DNA of 33,813 nucleotides from positions 1-33,813 of the forward strand of contig JAUIGU010000041.1 in assembly GCA_030432595.1 (NCBI GenBank), in the 5' to 3' direction. The notes under the pieces are model-generated. The model was not told the DNA's origin, ran no database searches, and saw only the letters and a program-made list of their open reading frames with translations. The position numbers and the translations under genes are program-made. Source of the stretch: Phycisphaerae bacterium. Its GTDB lineage: Bacteria; Planctomycetota; Phycisphaerae; Phycisphaerales; Phycisphaeraceae. Of this stretch, positions 1 to 8,675 are shown piece by piece. Position 1 is the stretch's first letter, and every line of letters starts with the position of its first letter.

Positions 1-52
1 AGCCGGGCCGTGTCGGCCCGGGTTCCGGACACAGGGCCGACACGGCCCGGCT
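1..52. repeat. Perfect 19-bp inverted repeat (REP-doublet-like)
   Basis: Bases 1-19 are the exact reverse complement of bases 34-52, separated by a 14-nt spacer. The arms are very GC rich (GGCCGTGTCGGCC core). The element starts at the window edge, so its full left extent is unknown. It lies beyond the terminator of the fad operon and no gene is visible in bases 1-120. It could act as a terminator for a gene to the left or be one copy of a dispersed intergenic repeat; the window alone cannot decide. Confidence 0.75.
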
Positions 53-120
53 CGCCAGAGGCGCACACGGCGTTCTTTCACAAGTGAATCCGAGGGGCGT
101 TGTCGTCCCCAAACGGAGGC

Positions 121-156
121 AGAAAGAAAGAACCCCGCGCTGCGTGCGCGGGGTTC
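121..156 (-). terminator. Intrinsic terminator of the fad operon
   Basis: An 11-bp perfect stem (130-140 with 146-156) closes a 5-nt loop. Read on the minus strand, the stem is followed at once by TTTCTTTCT (129-121). It lies 35 nt past the stop of the last gene of the minus-strand operon, the acyl-CoA dehydrogenase, which is the usual layout of a Rho-independent terminator. Confidence 0.8.
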
Positions 157-190
157 GCAAGGTATGGGAGGATTCCGCGCGCGGGCCGTG

Positions 191-1951
191 TCAGCCGAGC
201 ATCGCATCCGCGACGGCGAGTCGGCTGCGGTCGCGGTTGCGGAACAGGCCGCGCAGGCGGCGGCGGACGCGGCCGGCGGCGTGGCGGCAGTAGGCCTTGC
301 CGACGATCAGGTCGCGCTCCAGCGCTTTCGGGTCGGTGTTCGGATCGTCGATCATGCCCTGCAGCTTCGCGATCACCGCGGCCATGGCGGTCATCTCGAT
401 CGACGCCCAGGCGAGGCGTTCGTGCAGGAGTTGCCGGTCGAGCACCTTCTCGCGGTGCGTCGCCAGCACCCGGCTGGTGTCGCGGGCGAGCCGGCGCGTC
501 AGCTTGGCCAACGCCTGGCCTTCGCGGGCCAGCCGACGGTCCAGACCCTTCGCACGGTGGCCGACGATCACGTCGCTCCACTCGTGCCGGGCGAACTGCG
601 CGAGCCGGCCGAAGTTGCGGACCGGGTGCTTCGTCGCGTGCAGGACTTCTTCGAACTCTTCGCCGACGTCCTTCATGCCCATGAGCGCGACGAAGGAGGT
701 CATGACCTCGGTCGCGCCCTCGACGATGCGGTTGATGCGGGCGTCGCGGAACATGCGTTCCAGGCCGTAATCCCGCATGTAGCCGAGCCCACCGTGGAGC
801 TGGACGGCGTCGTCGATCACCCGCCAGCCGGCCTCCGAGCAGAACAGCTTGCACATCGCGGTGTCGAGCATGAGGTCCTCGGCGTGGGCGTCAACCAGGC
901 CTGCACACATGTACGTCATCGCGTCCATCGCGAAGACCAACTCGCTCATCGCGGCGATCTTCTTCTTGACCAGGTGGAACTCGGCGAGGCTGCGGTCGAA
1001 CTGCCGGCGGGTCTTGACGTGATGGAGCGTCATCTCCAGCGCGAGCTTCGCCCCGCCCATGCAGCCGGCGCTGAGCGTGCACCGGCCGTAGTCCAGCACG
1101 GTGAGCGCGACGCGCAGCCCGCGGCCGACGTCGCCGAGCACGTGGTCGGCGGGGACCCGCATGTCGTTGAACTTGAGCGTGCCCTGCCACGTGCCGCGGA
1201 TGCCGCACTTGCTGGAGTTTTTGTGGACGATCTCGAAGCCGGGCATGTCGGGCGTGACGATGAACGCGGTGACCTTGTCCTTGCCGTTGACCTCGGTCTT
1301 GGCCATGACGGTCATGACGCCGGCGATCGAGCCGTTGGTGATGTAGCGCTTGTCGCCGTTGAGGACCCAGTGCGTGCCGTCGTCGCTGAGCGTCGCGCGG
1401 GTCTGGACGTTGGCGGCGTCGGAGCCGGCCTCGGGCTCGGTGAGCGCAAAGGCGGCGATCTTTCGGCCCGCGGCAAGGTCGGGGAGGTAGCGGTTCTTCT
1501 GCTCTTCCGTGCCGTTGAGCACGAGCGCCTTGAGCCCGATGGACTGGTGGGCGCCGACGAGCACCGCGATCGAGCCGCACGTCTGCGCGACGCGTTCGAG
1601 CACCCGGCAGTACGCGGTGTGGGTGAAGCCGCCACCGCCGTACTCTTTCGGCACGGTCATGCCCAGCACGCCGAGCGCGCCCAGGCCGTCGATGACGTGC
1701 TGCGGGATCTCTTCGTTCGCGTCGATCATGTCGGGGTCGACGTGGTCACGCAGGAACGCTTCGACCTTTTCGAGCAGCTCGTCGGTGCGCTTCGCCTCGT
1801 CGGGGGCCTGCGCCGGATACGGCATGACCTTGTCCATGCGGAGGTTGCCGTAGTAGAGCGACCGCGCGAAGCCCTTCTCGGGCGTCGGGTCGCCCATGAG
1901 GTCCTGGGCCTTCTCGAACTGTTCTTGATCTTTTTTGGCAAGTCTGACCAT
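191..1951 (-). CDS. Acyl-CoA dehydrogenase, VLCAD/ACAD9-like (586 aa)
   Basis: FAD-dependent acyl-CoA dehydrogenase that would introduce the trans-2 double bond in the first oxidative step of beta-oxidation and pass electrons to ETF. The family motif FALTEPEAGSD (168-178) sits in the flavin-binding region, and IVEGATEV (409-416) places the probable catalytic base at Glu411. At 586 residues it is much longer than short- and medium-chain enzymes (about 380-400). The extra 150 or so C-terminal residues, plus an N-terminal extension of about 50, match the very-long-chain/ACAD9 type. It is the last gene of the operon, 36 nt after the hydratase/dehydrogenase gene and just before a terminator. The ATG at 1951 has only a weak Shine-Dalgarno. 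Long-chain preference is inferred from architecture. No ETF genes are in the window. Confidence 0.93.
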   Translation of the reverse strand: MVRLAKKDQEQFEKAQDLMGDPTPEKGFARSLYYGNLRMDKVMPYPAQAPDEAKRTDELLEKVEAFLRDHVDPDMIDANEEIPQHVIDGLGALGVLGMTVPKEYGGGGFTHTAYCRVLERVAQTCGSIAVLVGAHQSIGLKALVLNGTEEQKNRYLPDLAAGRKIAAFALTEPEAGSDAANVQTRATLSDDGTHWVLNGDKRYITNGSIAGVMTVMAKTEVNGKDKVTAFIVTPDMPGFEIVHKNSSKCGIRGTWQGTLKFNDMRVPADHVLGDVGRGLRVALTVLDYGRCTLSAGCMGGAKLALEMTLHHVKTRRQFDRSLAEFHLVKKKIAAMSELVFAMDAMTYMCAGLVDAHAEDLMLDTAMCKLFCSEAGWRVIDDAVQLHGGLGYMRDYGLERMFRDARINRIVEGATEVMTSFVALMGMKDVGEEFEEVLHATKHPVRNFGRLAQFARHEWSDVIVGHRAKGLDRRLAREGQALAKLTRRLARDTSRVLATHREKVLDRQLLHERLAWASIEMTAMAAVIAKLQGMIDDPNTDPKALERDLIVGKAYCRHAAGRVRRRLRGLFRNRDRSRLAVADAMLG

Positions 1952-1987
1952 GGTGTTTCTCGCTTGTGAGAAGGGGATAAGGTGGTT

Positions 1988-4180
1988 TCAGGCGGTGGGG
2001 CGGGCGGAAGAATTGGAGGCCGTGGCGTGCCCGTTGGTGGCGGTGCCGTGGCCGTTGGTTTCGGGTCGAGCATGCGGGACGAGGTTCTGCATCGTGCCTT
2101 CGTTCGACGCGACGCGACGCAACGAATCCGGCAGCGACAGGTGCGTGCCGTGCAAGGCGGCGAGTTCATCGGCGCGACGCACGACCTTGTCGAGCCCAAC
2201 CGTGTGAACAAAGTGCGTCAGCCCGCCGCGGAAGGGCGCGAGGCCCAGCCCCAATACGGTCGCGAGGTCGAGCGTGTCGGTCGAGGTGATGACGCCTTCT
2301 TCGAGCAGGCGGGCCGCCTCGTTGATCATCGGGGCGAGCAGACGCCAGACCGTGGTGTCTTCGTCGGGCGTTGCGTGCTTGGCATCGGGCGACGCGAGGG
2401 TGATGGCGTCGTTGAGCGGCGTGCGCTTCTTGTGCGAGTAGTTGTAGAAACCTTTACCGCTCTTGCGGCCGACCTCGCCACGCTCGATGGCGGCTTCGAG
2501 GGACGCGGGCACTGCGTAGTCACTGCGGAGCTGCCCGCCGAGCGAGCGCAGGATGTGGACCGACACGTCGAGGCCGACCTGGTCGAGCAGCTCGAACGGA
2601 CCCATCGGCATGCCCCAGCGCTTCATCGTTTCGTCGAGCGCTTCGATCGACGCGCCCTCTTCGGCCATCCGCAGCGCCTCGGCGAGGTACGGGATCAACA
2701 CGCGGTTCACTACGAAGCCCGGCGCATCGTTGGCGAGCACGGGCGTCTTGCCGATGCGCATCGCCAGGGCGACGCCGGTGGCGAGCGGGCCGGCGTCGGT
2801 GTGGGCGGTGCGGATCACTTCGATCAGCGGCATCTTGTTCACGGGGTTGAAGAAGTGCAGCCCGATGACGCGGCCCGGGTTCTTGGTCGCCTCGGCCATT
2901 TCGGTCAAACTCAGCGAGCTGGTGTTGGACGCGAGCACGGCGTCGGGCCGGGTGAGCGCGTCGAGCTTGGCGAACACCGCGCGCTTGACGTCCATGTTCT
3001 CGGCGACCGCTTCGATCACGACGTCCGCCAGACCCAAACCCGTCCAGTCGGCGGTGGGCGAGACGAGATCAAGCGCCTGCTCCGCTTCGAGTGGGCTGAT
3101 CTTCTTGGCCTTCAGATCGGCGTCGAGCATTTTTTTGACTCGGCCCAGGCCCGCGGCCGCGGCGTCGGCGTTGACCTCGATCAGGCGCACCGGGATGCCG
3201 GCGCGGACCAGGGCGTGGACGATGCCCGCGCCCATCGCGCCGCCGCCGATGACCGCGGCGTGTTCGACTTCGTGCGGCGTAGCTTGCAGTTCAGACGTCA
3301 CCGCGCGCTTGGCGGACTGACGCAGGAAGAACAGCCGCATGAGGTTCTTGCCGCCGTCCATGGCACGGAGGCGCGAGACGGCGTCGCGCTCGGCCTGGAG
3401 ACCGGCGTCGTGGCCCGACCGGCAGACGGTGCCGACCACGTCGATGATCGCCTCGGCGGCGGGGTAGTTGCCGTAGATTTTCGCGAGGGTTTGTTTCCTT
3501 GCGGCGTTGAAAATGAACGAACGCAGCGGCGGCTTCGCCATCGCGCGGGCACGGCGGCTCGGACGTCGGCGGGGCGGTTGCTTGGCGGTCAACCGACGCG
3601 CGGCGGCCATCAGGGCTTCGGGACGGACGACTTCGTCGATCAGGCCGCGGCGTTGCGCCTTGCGGGGCGACATCGTGCTTCCGGCGAGCAGCAGCGGCAG
3701 GGCCTGGGCCGGGCCGAGCATCTGCGTGACGCGCGTGGTCCCGCCCCACGCGGGCAGGATGCCGAGCTTGACTTCGGGCAGCCCGAGGTTGATCGAGCCC
3801 AGGTCGGCGGCGACGCGCCAGTCGCAGGCGAGCGCGAGCTCCATCCCGCCGCCCAGGCAGGTGCCGTTGATGGCGGCGACGGTGGTCATCGGCAGGGCGG
3901 CGATACGGTCGAAGAGTTCCTGGCCGCGTTTGAGGAATCCGTCCACCTCGTTGTCGTTCAATTCATTGAGCGCGAACAGGTCGGCCCCGGTCACGAACAC
4001 GCCCGGCTTGCCCGACGTGAAGATCACGGCGTCAACTTCCGCGCTTTCTTCCAATGAGGCGATGACCGCTTCGAGCTCAGCCAATGCTTCGGGCGAGAAC
4101 GTGTTCACCGACTTGTCGGCGTGGTCGAAGCGGACCGTCAACGTGCGTCCGTCGAGCTGAGTGTTCAAGGTCTTGTTCAT
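1988..4180 (-). CDS. fadJ: Fused enoyl-CoA hydratase / 3-hydroxyacyl-CoA dehydrogenase (FadB/FadJ-like, 730 aa)
   Basis: Bifunctional enzyme for the hydration and second oxidation of beta-oxidation, normally the alpha subunit of the trifunctional complex with a thiolase. Residues 1-200 are a crotonase domain with both catalytic glutamates: Glu114 (GGGMELALACD) and Glu136 (GLPEVKLG). Residues 305-590 form the NAD-dependent dehydrogenase, with GGGAMGAG (312-319), His442 (GLHFFNPV) and Glu454 (LIEVI); a C-terminal helical domain follows. The open frame extends to 4243, but the ATG at 4180 matches the family N-terminus. It lies 4 nt after the thiolase stop, with GGAGCGGAG overlapping that stop as Shine-Dalgarno. 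The last 25 or so residues are a low-complexity Gly/His/Asn/Ala tail not expected in the family. FadB and FadJ cannot be separated from sequence alone. Confidence 0.93.
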   Translation of the reverse strand: MNKTLNTQLDGRTLTVRFDHADKSVNTFSPEALAELEAVIASLEESAEVDAVIFTSGKPGVFVTGADLFALNELNDNEVDGFLKRGQELFDRIAALPMTTVAAINGTCLGGGMELALACDWRVAADLGSINLGLPEVKLGILPAWGGTTRVTQMLGPAQALPLLLAGSTMSPRKAQRRGLIDEVVRPEALMAAARRLTAKQPPRRRPSRRARAMAKPPLRSFIFNAARKQTLAKIYGNYPAAEAIIDVVGTVCRSGHDAGLQAERDAVSRLRAMDGGKNLMRLFFLRQSAKRAVTSELQATPHEVEHAAVIGGGAMGAGIVHALVRAGIPVRLIEVNADAAAAGLGRVKKMLDADLKAKKISPLEAEQALDLVSPTADWTGLGLADVVIEAVAENMDVKRAVFAKLDALTRPDAVLASNTSSLSLTEMAEATKNPGRVIGLHFFNPVNKMPLIEVIRTAHTDAGPLATGVALAMRIGKTPVLANDAPGFVVNRVLIPYLAEALRMAEEGASIEALDETMKRWGMPMGPFELLDQVGLDVSVHILRSLGGQLRSDYAVPASLEAAIERGEVGRKSGKGFYNYSHKKRTPLNDAITLASPDAKHATPDEDTTVWRLLAPMINEAARLLEEGVITSTDTLDLATVLGLGLAPFRGGLTHFVHTVGLDKVVRRADELAALHGTHLSLPDSLRRVASNEGTMQNLVPHARPETNGHGTATNGHATASNSSARPTA

Positions 4181-4184
4181 GGTT

Positions 4185-5489
4185 TCAGCTCCGCTCCAGG
4201 AGAATGGCGGCACCCAAGCCGCCGGCAACACACAGCGCGGCAACGCCGAACTTCACGTCCAGGCGTCGCATGTCGTGCAGAAGGTTGAGGACGATTCGGG
4301 CACCGGTTGCGCCGACCGGATGGCCCAGCGCGATCGCGCCGCCGCAGACGTTGAGGCGGTCAGGATCGATTTCGCCGAGCGCCGACGCACGGCCCAGACG
4401 CTCGCGGCAGAACGTGTCGCTGGCCATGGCCCGCGTGCAGGCGATGACTTGGGCGGCGAAAGCCTCGTTGATCTCAAACAGGCCGATGTCGCTGAGGTCG
4501 AGCTTGCTCGCCGCGAGTAGCCGGTCGATCGCGTAGACCGGCCCGAGCCCCATGCGGTGCGGGTCGAGGCCGGCCGTGGCGTAGCCGCGGATGTAGCCGA
4601 GCGGTTCGCGGCCTTGCGCCTTGGCGAGCGCACCCTCTTCGAGCAGCAGCGCCGCGGCGCCGTCGGTGACCTGGCACGCGTTGCCGACGGTGACGCTGCC
4701 GTCGCGCTTGTCGAAGAGCGGGCGGAGCTTCGCGAGCGACGCGATCGACTGCTCGGCGCGGGGGCCGACGTCAGTGCTGACGGCTTTGGGCTTCTTGCCG
4801 GGGTAAACCGCGATCAGTTGTTCATCGAAACGCCCGGCGGCGATCGCCTCGGACGCGCGGCGGTGCGACTCCAGCGCGAACTCGTCCTGCTCGGCCCGCG
4901 TGATGCCAAACTCGTGGGCGAGGACCTCGGCGGTCTTGCCCATGATCATCCGGCAGAGCGGGTCGGTCAGGCCTTGCTCGAGCGCCGATTTCGGGGCAAA
5001 GTGCCGCGGGCGGAAGGTCGCGGCCGCGCCAAGTTTCTGCTTGACCGTCTTGGCCTTGAGCATCGCACCAAACGGCGTCATTGCTTCCTGCGGGAACAGC
5101 AACGGGATGTTGCTCATCGACTCGGCGCCGGCGGCGAGGATGAGCTTCGACCGGCCGCCGCGGATCTGCGCCGCGCCCTGGCCCACCGCCTCCATGCCCG
5201 AGGCGCAGTTGCGCTGCACGGTCAGCGCCGGCACGGACGCGGGCACGCCGGCGCGCATCGCGGCGACGCGCGCCGGGTTCGCGGCGTCGGCGGGCAGCAC
5301 GACGTTGCCCATGATGACCTCGTCGATCTGATCCGCGCGGCAGCCGACGCGGTACAGGGTTTCCTGCATCGCCGAGCGGGCGAGCTCGGTGACGTGCATC
5401 TCACGCAGGGCGGTGCCCATCTTGGCGAACGGGGTGCGGACTCCGCCGACGACGGCGACGCTGCTCTTGCGGGTATTCCAGGCGACCAT
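4185..5489 (-). CDS. fadI: Acetyl-CoA C-acyltransferase (3-ketoacyl-CoA thiolase, 434 aa)
   Basis: Thiolase cleaving 3-ketoacyl-CoA with CoA to give acetyl-CoA and a shortened acyl-CoA. The complete active site is visible: nucleophile Cys95 in QRNCASGMEA, NEAFA at 341-345, His390 in GAIALGHPVGATGAR, and Cys420 in the C-terminal CVAGGLGA segment. The length of 434 is close to FadI-type thiolases rather than the ~390 of biosynthetic acetoacetyl-CoA thiolases. Its ATG overlaps the TGA of the acyl-CoA synthetase by one base, and the hydratase/dehydrogenase partner begins 4 nt after its stop. Translational coupling and formation of a trifunctional complex with that neighbour are therefore likely. 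Confidence 0.93.
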   Translation of the reverse strand: MVAWNTRKSSVAVVGGVRTPFAKMGTALREMHVTELARSAMQETLYRVGCRADQIDEVIMGNVVLPADAANPARVAAMRAGVPASVPALTVQRNCASGMEAVGQGAAQIRGGRSKLILAAGAESMSNIPLLFPQEAMTPFGAMLKAKTVKQKLGAAATFRPRHFAPKSALEQGLTDPLCRMIMGKTAEVLAHEFGITRAEQDEFALESHRRASEAIAAGRFDEQLIAVYPGKKPKAVSTDVGPRAEQSIASLAKLRPLFDKRDGSVTVGNACQVTDGAAALLLEEGALAKAQGREPLGYIRGYATAGLDPHRMGLGPVYAIDRLLAASKLDLSDIGLFEINEAFAAQVIACTRAMASDTFCRERLGRASALGEIDPDRLNVCGGAIALGHPVGATGARIVLNLLHDMRRLDVKFGVAALCVAGGLGAAILLERS

Positions 5490-7354
5490 CAGGCGTCCTC
5501 CGGGCGGGGGTTTGAACCGTTCGCCGGTTCGGGTTCGGCGGACTTGCTCGCGGCGGTGGTCGCGGGCTGGTCCGTTTGTTCCTTGTTTTGCAGGCGCGAG
5601 CGCTGGAGCTTGCCCAGCGCCGTCCGCGGCAGCTCTTCAACAAACTCGAAACACTCGGGCACCTCGTACGGCGCGAGGTGCTTCCGGCAGTCGGCCCGCA
5701 ATTCGTCGGTCAAGGCCGAGAAGTCTTCGACGTGGCCACGGGTGACGACGACGGCCACGACGGTTTCGGTCTTCACCGGGTCGACGCGGCCGACCACGGC
5801 GGCGTCCGCGATGCGCGGGTGTCGCTTGAGCATGCGCTCGACCTTCTCGGGGTAGACCTTCAGGCCCGAGCGGTTGATCATGTCCTTGCGGCGGTCGATG
5901 ATGAACGTGTAGCCGTCGCCATCGACGTACGCGACGTCACCGGTGTGCAGCCACGTCCGTTTCTTTGCGTCTTTCCGCAGGGCGTGGGCGGTTTCTTCGG
6001 GGTCGTTGAGGTAGCCGGCCATAATCTGCGGGCCGCGCACGAGCAGTTCGCCGGGCGTTCCGGGCTTCGCGTCGCGTTGCGGGTCGTCGAGGTCGGCGAT
6101 GCGGATGTGCGTGCCGGGCAGCGGGAACCCGATCGATCCGTCGCGCGGCGTGTCGACGGGGTTGGCGTGGGTGACGGGCGAGGCTTCGGTCAGGCCGTAG
6201 CCCTGCACGATGTTGGCGCCGGTGAGGCCGCGGAAGCGTTCGGCGGTGGCGGGAGTGAGCGGGGCGGCGCCGCTGGTGACCAGGCCGGCCCGCATCGCGT
6301 CGAGTACGTCGGCGTGCTTGTGGTGTTCGAGTTCGTCGCAGATCGGCTCGATGATCGCGGGCGCGAGGGCGATGATGCTCGGACGCTGCCGCGCGATCAC
6401 GTCGAGCAGGCGCGACACCGAGAACCGCGTCACCGGCAGGATCGTGCCCGCGTTGAAGACCGGCGTGACCAGGCACGTCGTCAGCCCGTACACGTGGAAC
6501 ATCGGCAGGATGCCCAGGAAGCGTTCCTGGCCCATCACCGGCCGGGTCGAGGCGGTGAGCTGCATCGCGTTGGCGAGGAGGTTGCGGTGCGAGAGCTGCG
6601 CGACTTTGAGCCGACCGGTCGTGCCGCCCGTGGGTTGCAGCAGCGCGACATCGTCGGGACTCGGTGCGACGCTCGGCGGGCGCGGCGGCGCTTGCGCGAG
6701 CAGGTGACGCAGATGCTCGTCCTGGCCGAGGTGCCCGTTGCGGCGGTGCGCCTGCCAGAGCTTGGCTCGGTATCCCACGCGCCCCCAAACCTTCTGGTAG
6801 CTGCGGAGCGAGGTCCACAGCCACTGCAGGTCCGGGTCGTTCTCGCTGATCGATTTCAGGCGCGGCGCGAGCAGGTCGAGTGCGACGACAAGTTTGGGCT
6901 GGGTCATGCCCTTGATGACGGAAAGGTCGTCCGCGCCCATGAGCGGGCCGGCGTTGACGACCACGGCACCGAGCTTTTGCACGGCGAAGAAGCTGAGCAC
7001 GAACTCCGGGCAGTTGGGCAGGGTGAGCATGACGCGGTCGCCGCGCCGCACGCCCAGTGAAGCCATGCCGCCCGCGAGGCGGTTCACGTCGGTTTTGAGT
7101 TCGCGGTAGGTCCAGCGCACGCCGCCGTAGACCAGCGCGGGCGCGTCGCCGAAGCGGTCCGCGGTCTGGTCGAGGAGCCGGCCGAGCGTGGTGTCGGGGA
7201 TGCGCAGCGCGGGCTCGTCTGTTTTCTCGGGTTTCGGCGGGGCGGACGGAGACGCGTGTTCGGCGTGGGCGCGGTCCGAGGGGTCGCGCAAGGGCTGGGT
7301 CTCGTCGCGGTCGCGTTCGGTGCGACGCCACCAATGGAGCCGGTCGTTGATCAT
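5489..7354 (-). CDS. fadD: Long-chain fatty-acid--CoA ligase (FadD-like, 621 aa)
   Basis: AMP-forming acyl-CoA synthetase (ANL superfamily) that activates free fatty acids with ATP and CoA for the rest of this operon. Visible motifs are the phosphate loop QPTGGTTGRLK (240-250), GYGLTE (385-390), HTGD (470-473), the hinge region DRRKDMINRSGLKVYP (487-502) and the C-terminal catalytic Lys582 in TALGKLQR. A charged, Pro-rich stretch of about 50 residues precedes the first conserved helix, and the C-terminal 30 residues are low complexity. The start ATG at 7354 overlaps the stop of the upstream hydrolase as ATGA, and its own stop overlaps the thiolase start. Chain-length specificity cannot be read from the sequence. 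Confidence 0.92.
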   Translation of the reverse strand: MINDRLHWWRRTERDRDETQPLRDPSDRAHAEHASPSAPPKPEKTDEPALRIPDTTLGRLLDQTADRFGDAPALVYGGVRWTYRELKTDVNRLAGGMASLGVRRGDRVMLTLPNCPEFVLSFFAVQKLGAVVVNAGPLMGADDLSVIKGMTQPKLVVALDLLAPRLKSISENDPDLQWLWTSLRSYQKVWGRVGYRAKLWQAHRRNGHLGQDEHLRHLLAQAPPRPPSVAPSPDDVALLQPTGGTTGRLKVAQLSHRNLLANAMQLTASTRPVMGQERFLGILPMFHVYGLTTCLVTPVFNAGTILPVTRFSVSRLLDVIARQRPSIIALAPAIIEPICDELEHHKHADVLDAMRAGLVTSGAAPLTPATAERFRGLTGANIVQGYGLTEASPVTHANPVDTPRDGSIGFPLPGTHIRIADLDDPQRDAKPGTPGELLVRGPQIMAGYLNDPEETAHALRKDAKKRTWLHTGDVAYVDGDGYTFIIDRRKDMINRSGLKVYPEKVERMLKRHPRIADAAVVGRVDPVKTETVVAVVVTRGHVEDFSALTDELRADCRKHLAPYEVPECFEFVEELPRTALGKLQRSRLQNKEQTDQPATTAASKSAEPEPANGSNPRPEDA

Positions 7355-8250
7355 GATGCGGGGCCTCCGATCTCGAGCGCGGGCGGCGTCGTGGTCTGCG
7401 ACAAGCGGCGTGGCGTGGTGAGGGGCGTGCGGTGGCGGGTGCGTCGTCCTTCCGCGCCTTCGCGTTCATGCAGAAACGCCACGATGCGCGGCAGGACCTG
7501 GCCCGGCGCTTCGGTGATGGGGTTGTGGCCGACGCCCGGGAGGACGACGTATTCGCTGCGAGGGATCATCTCGGCCATGCGCTGGGCGTAGCAGTGGGGG
7601 ATCAGCGCGTCGAACTCACCGGCGATCACCAGCGTCGGGACGTCGATTTGGTATTCGCCTTCCTCGAATCGGCTGGCACCGAGCGCACGGAGTTGGCGGA
7701 GCACCGCGCCGGGAGAGATGGGCGAGCGGCGGCGGTTCTTGAGTTTGTCTCTGACGAAGGTGGGGTTGGCGTCGAGGTGGACGGGGCTGGTGCTGAGCAG
7801 TTCGACGGTCTGCAGCACCGAGGGCTTGGGCGGGAAGCGCAGGCCACGCGCGATCACGCCGGTCATCTCGCGGAGGTAAGGCCCGAAGCCCTGGGCGCAG
7901 GACAGCAACACCAGTCGCGAGACGCGCGACGGGTGGTCCACCGCGAAGCGCTGCGCGATGATGCCGCCCAGCGAGAGCCCGAGCAGGTGGGTGCGTTCGA
8001 TCTGGAGGTGGTCGAGCAGTTCGAGCAGGTCGGCCGCGTAGTCACGGACGCGGCGGGGTTGGCGTTTGCAGCGGGAGCGCCCGATGCCGCGGTTGTCGGG
8101 GCGGATAACGGTGAAGCGCGACGCGAGGACTTCGACGACGCCGTCCCACGAGGTGCCGTCGCGTCCCAGGCCGGGCACGAGCACCAGGGGTTCGCCGGCG
8201 CCTTCGATCTCGAAGTAGCAGCGGGCGTCGGTGAGGTCGGCGTACGGCAT
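7351..8250 (-). CDS. Alpha/beta-fold hydrolase, first gene of fad operon (299 aa)
   Basis: Single-domain alpha/beta hydrolase with a complete triad: Ser93 in the nucleophile elbow GLSLGG, Asp214 in GEFDALIP and His242 in GVGHNP. LVPGLGRDG (24-32) supplies the oxyanion-hole loop. The open frame extends to 8313, but the ATG at 8250 starts right at the fold (MPYADL) and has GAGGG six bases upstream, so I use it. The last 35 or so residues are a basic/Thr-Pro tail encoded in the run-up to fadD. Because it is coupled by ATGA to an acyl-CoA synthetase, a carboxylesterase or lipase role that releases fatty acids is plausible; this is inference from context, since the family is functionally broad. 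No secretion signal is visible. Confidence 0.88.
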   Translation of the reverse strand: MPYADLTDARCYFEIEGAGEPLVLVPGLGRDGTSWDGVVEVLASRFTVIRPDNRGIGRSRCKRQPRRVRDYAADLLELLDHLQIERTHLLGLSLGGIIAQRFAVDHPSRVSRLVLLSCAQGFGPYLREMTGVIARGLRFPPKPSVLQTVELLSTSPVHLDANPTFVRDKLKNRRRSPISPGAVLRQLRALGASRFEEGEYQIDVPTLVIAGEFDALIPHCYAQRMAEMIPRSEYVVLPGVGHNPITEAPGQVLPRIVAFLHEREGAEGRRTRHRTPLTTPRRLSQTTTPPALEIGGPAS

Positions 8251-8675
8251 GAGCAGCCCTCGGAGGGACGCCGCTCGGGAATCGAAGTGGGTCAGAGCGG
8301 CGACGCCGGCCACGGTGGAGGGATCGCGCCGGCCCCGCGGGGAAGCGCGGGCCTGGCGTTCCGGAGCCGGCTGGTTGTCCGTCGCCGATCTATTGGCCCG
8401 GCCGGCGAGTCGCGGCGGGGCGGCGACGGGTCGTGCGTCAAAACGGATCGGCTGCGTCTGTTACGACGCAGGGTCCGCCACGGTTCACGGACGCGCGACC
8501 CCGAAACATGCCACAGGAACCGGACCGGGCAAGCGGGTCTCAGGCGGCGTGTCGGAAAAACCGCGGGGGTTTCGGCGTTGCGCCCTTCAAACCCGGAGAG
8601 CTTCGCTAAACCACCCGGAACCCCAGCCCACGCGGGGCGTTTCAAGCGAAGCCTGATGGGCGTTCCGGGATGGTT
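8251..8675. other. 425-bp intergenic region between queC and the fad operon, with crossed inverted repeats
   Basis: No convincing gene lies here; the short open frames have no family-like features. On the minus strand it is the leader of the fad operon and the 3' flank of queC. A 7-bp hairpin is formed by 8452-8458 and 8465-8471. Next to the queC stop there are two inverted-repeat pairs: 8600-8607 with 8645-8652 (8 bp, perfect), and 8608-8621 with 8662-8676 (one single-base bulge). The pairs interlock rather than nest. I could not identify a convincing sigma-70 promoter for the operon here. Confidence 0.5.

Noticed and set aside
164-1969. 601-codon plus-strand frame opposite the acyl-CoA dehydrogenase
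   Set aside because: Same cause; no recognisable protein, and the minus strand encodes a complete enzyme.
8292-8645. 117-codon minus-strand frame between queC and the fad operon
   Set aside because: No ribosome binding site, Arg/Pro-rich shadow composition and no domain-like pattern.
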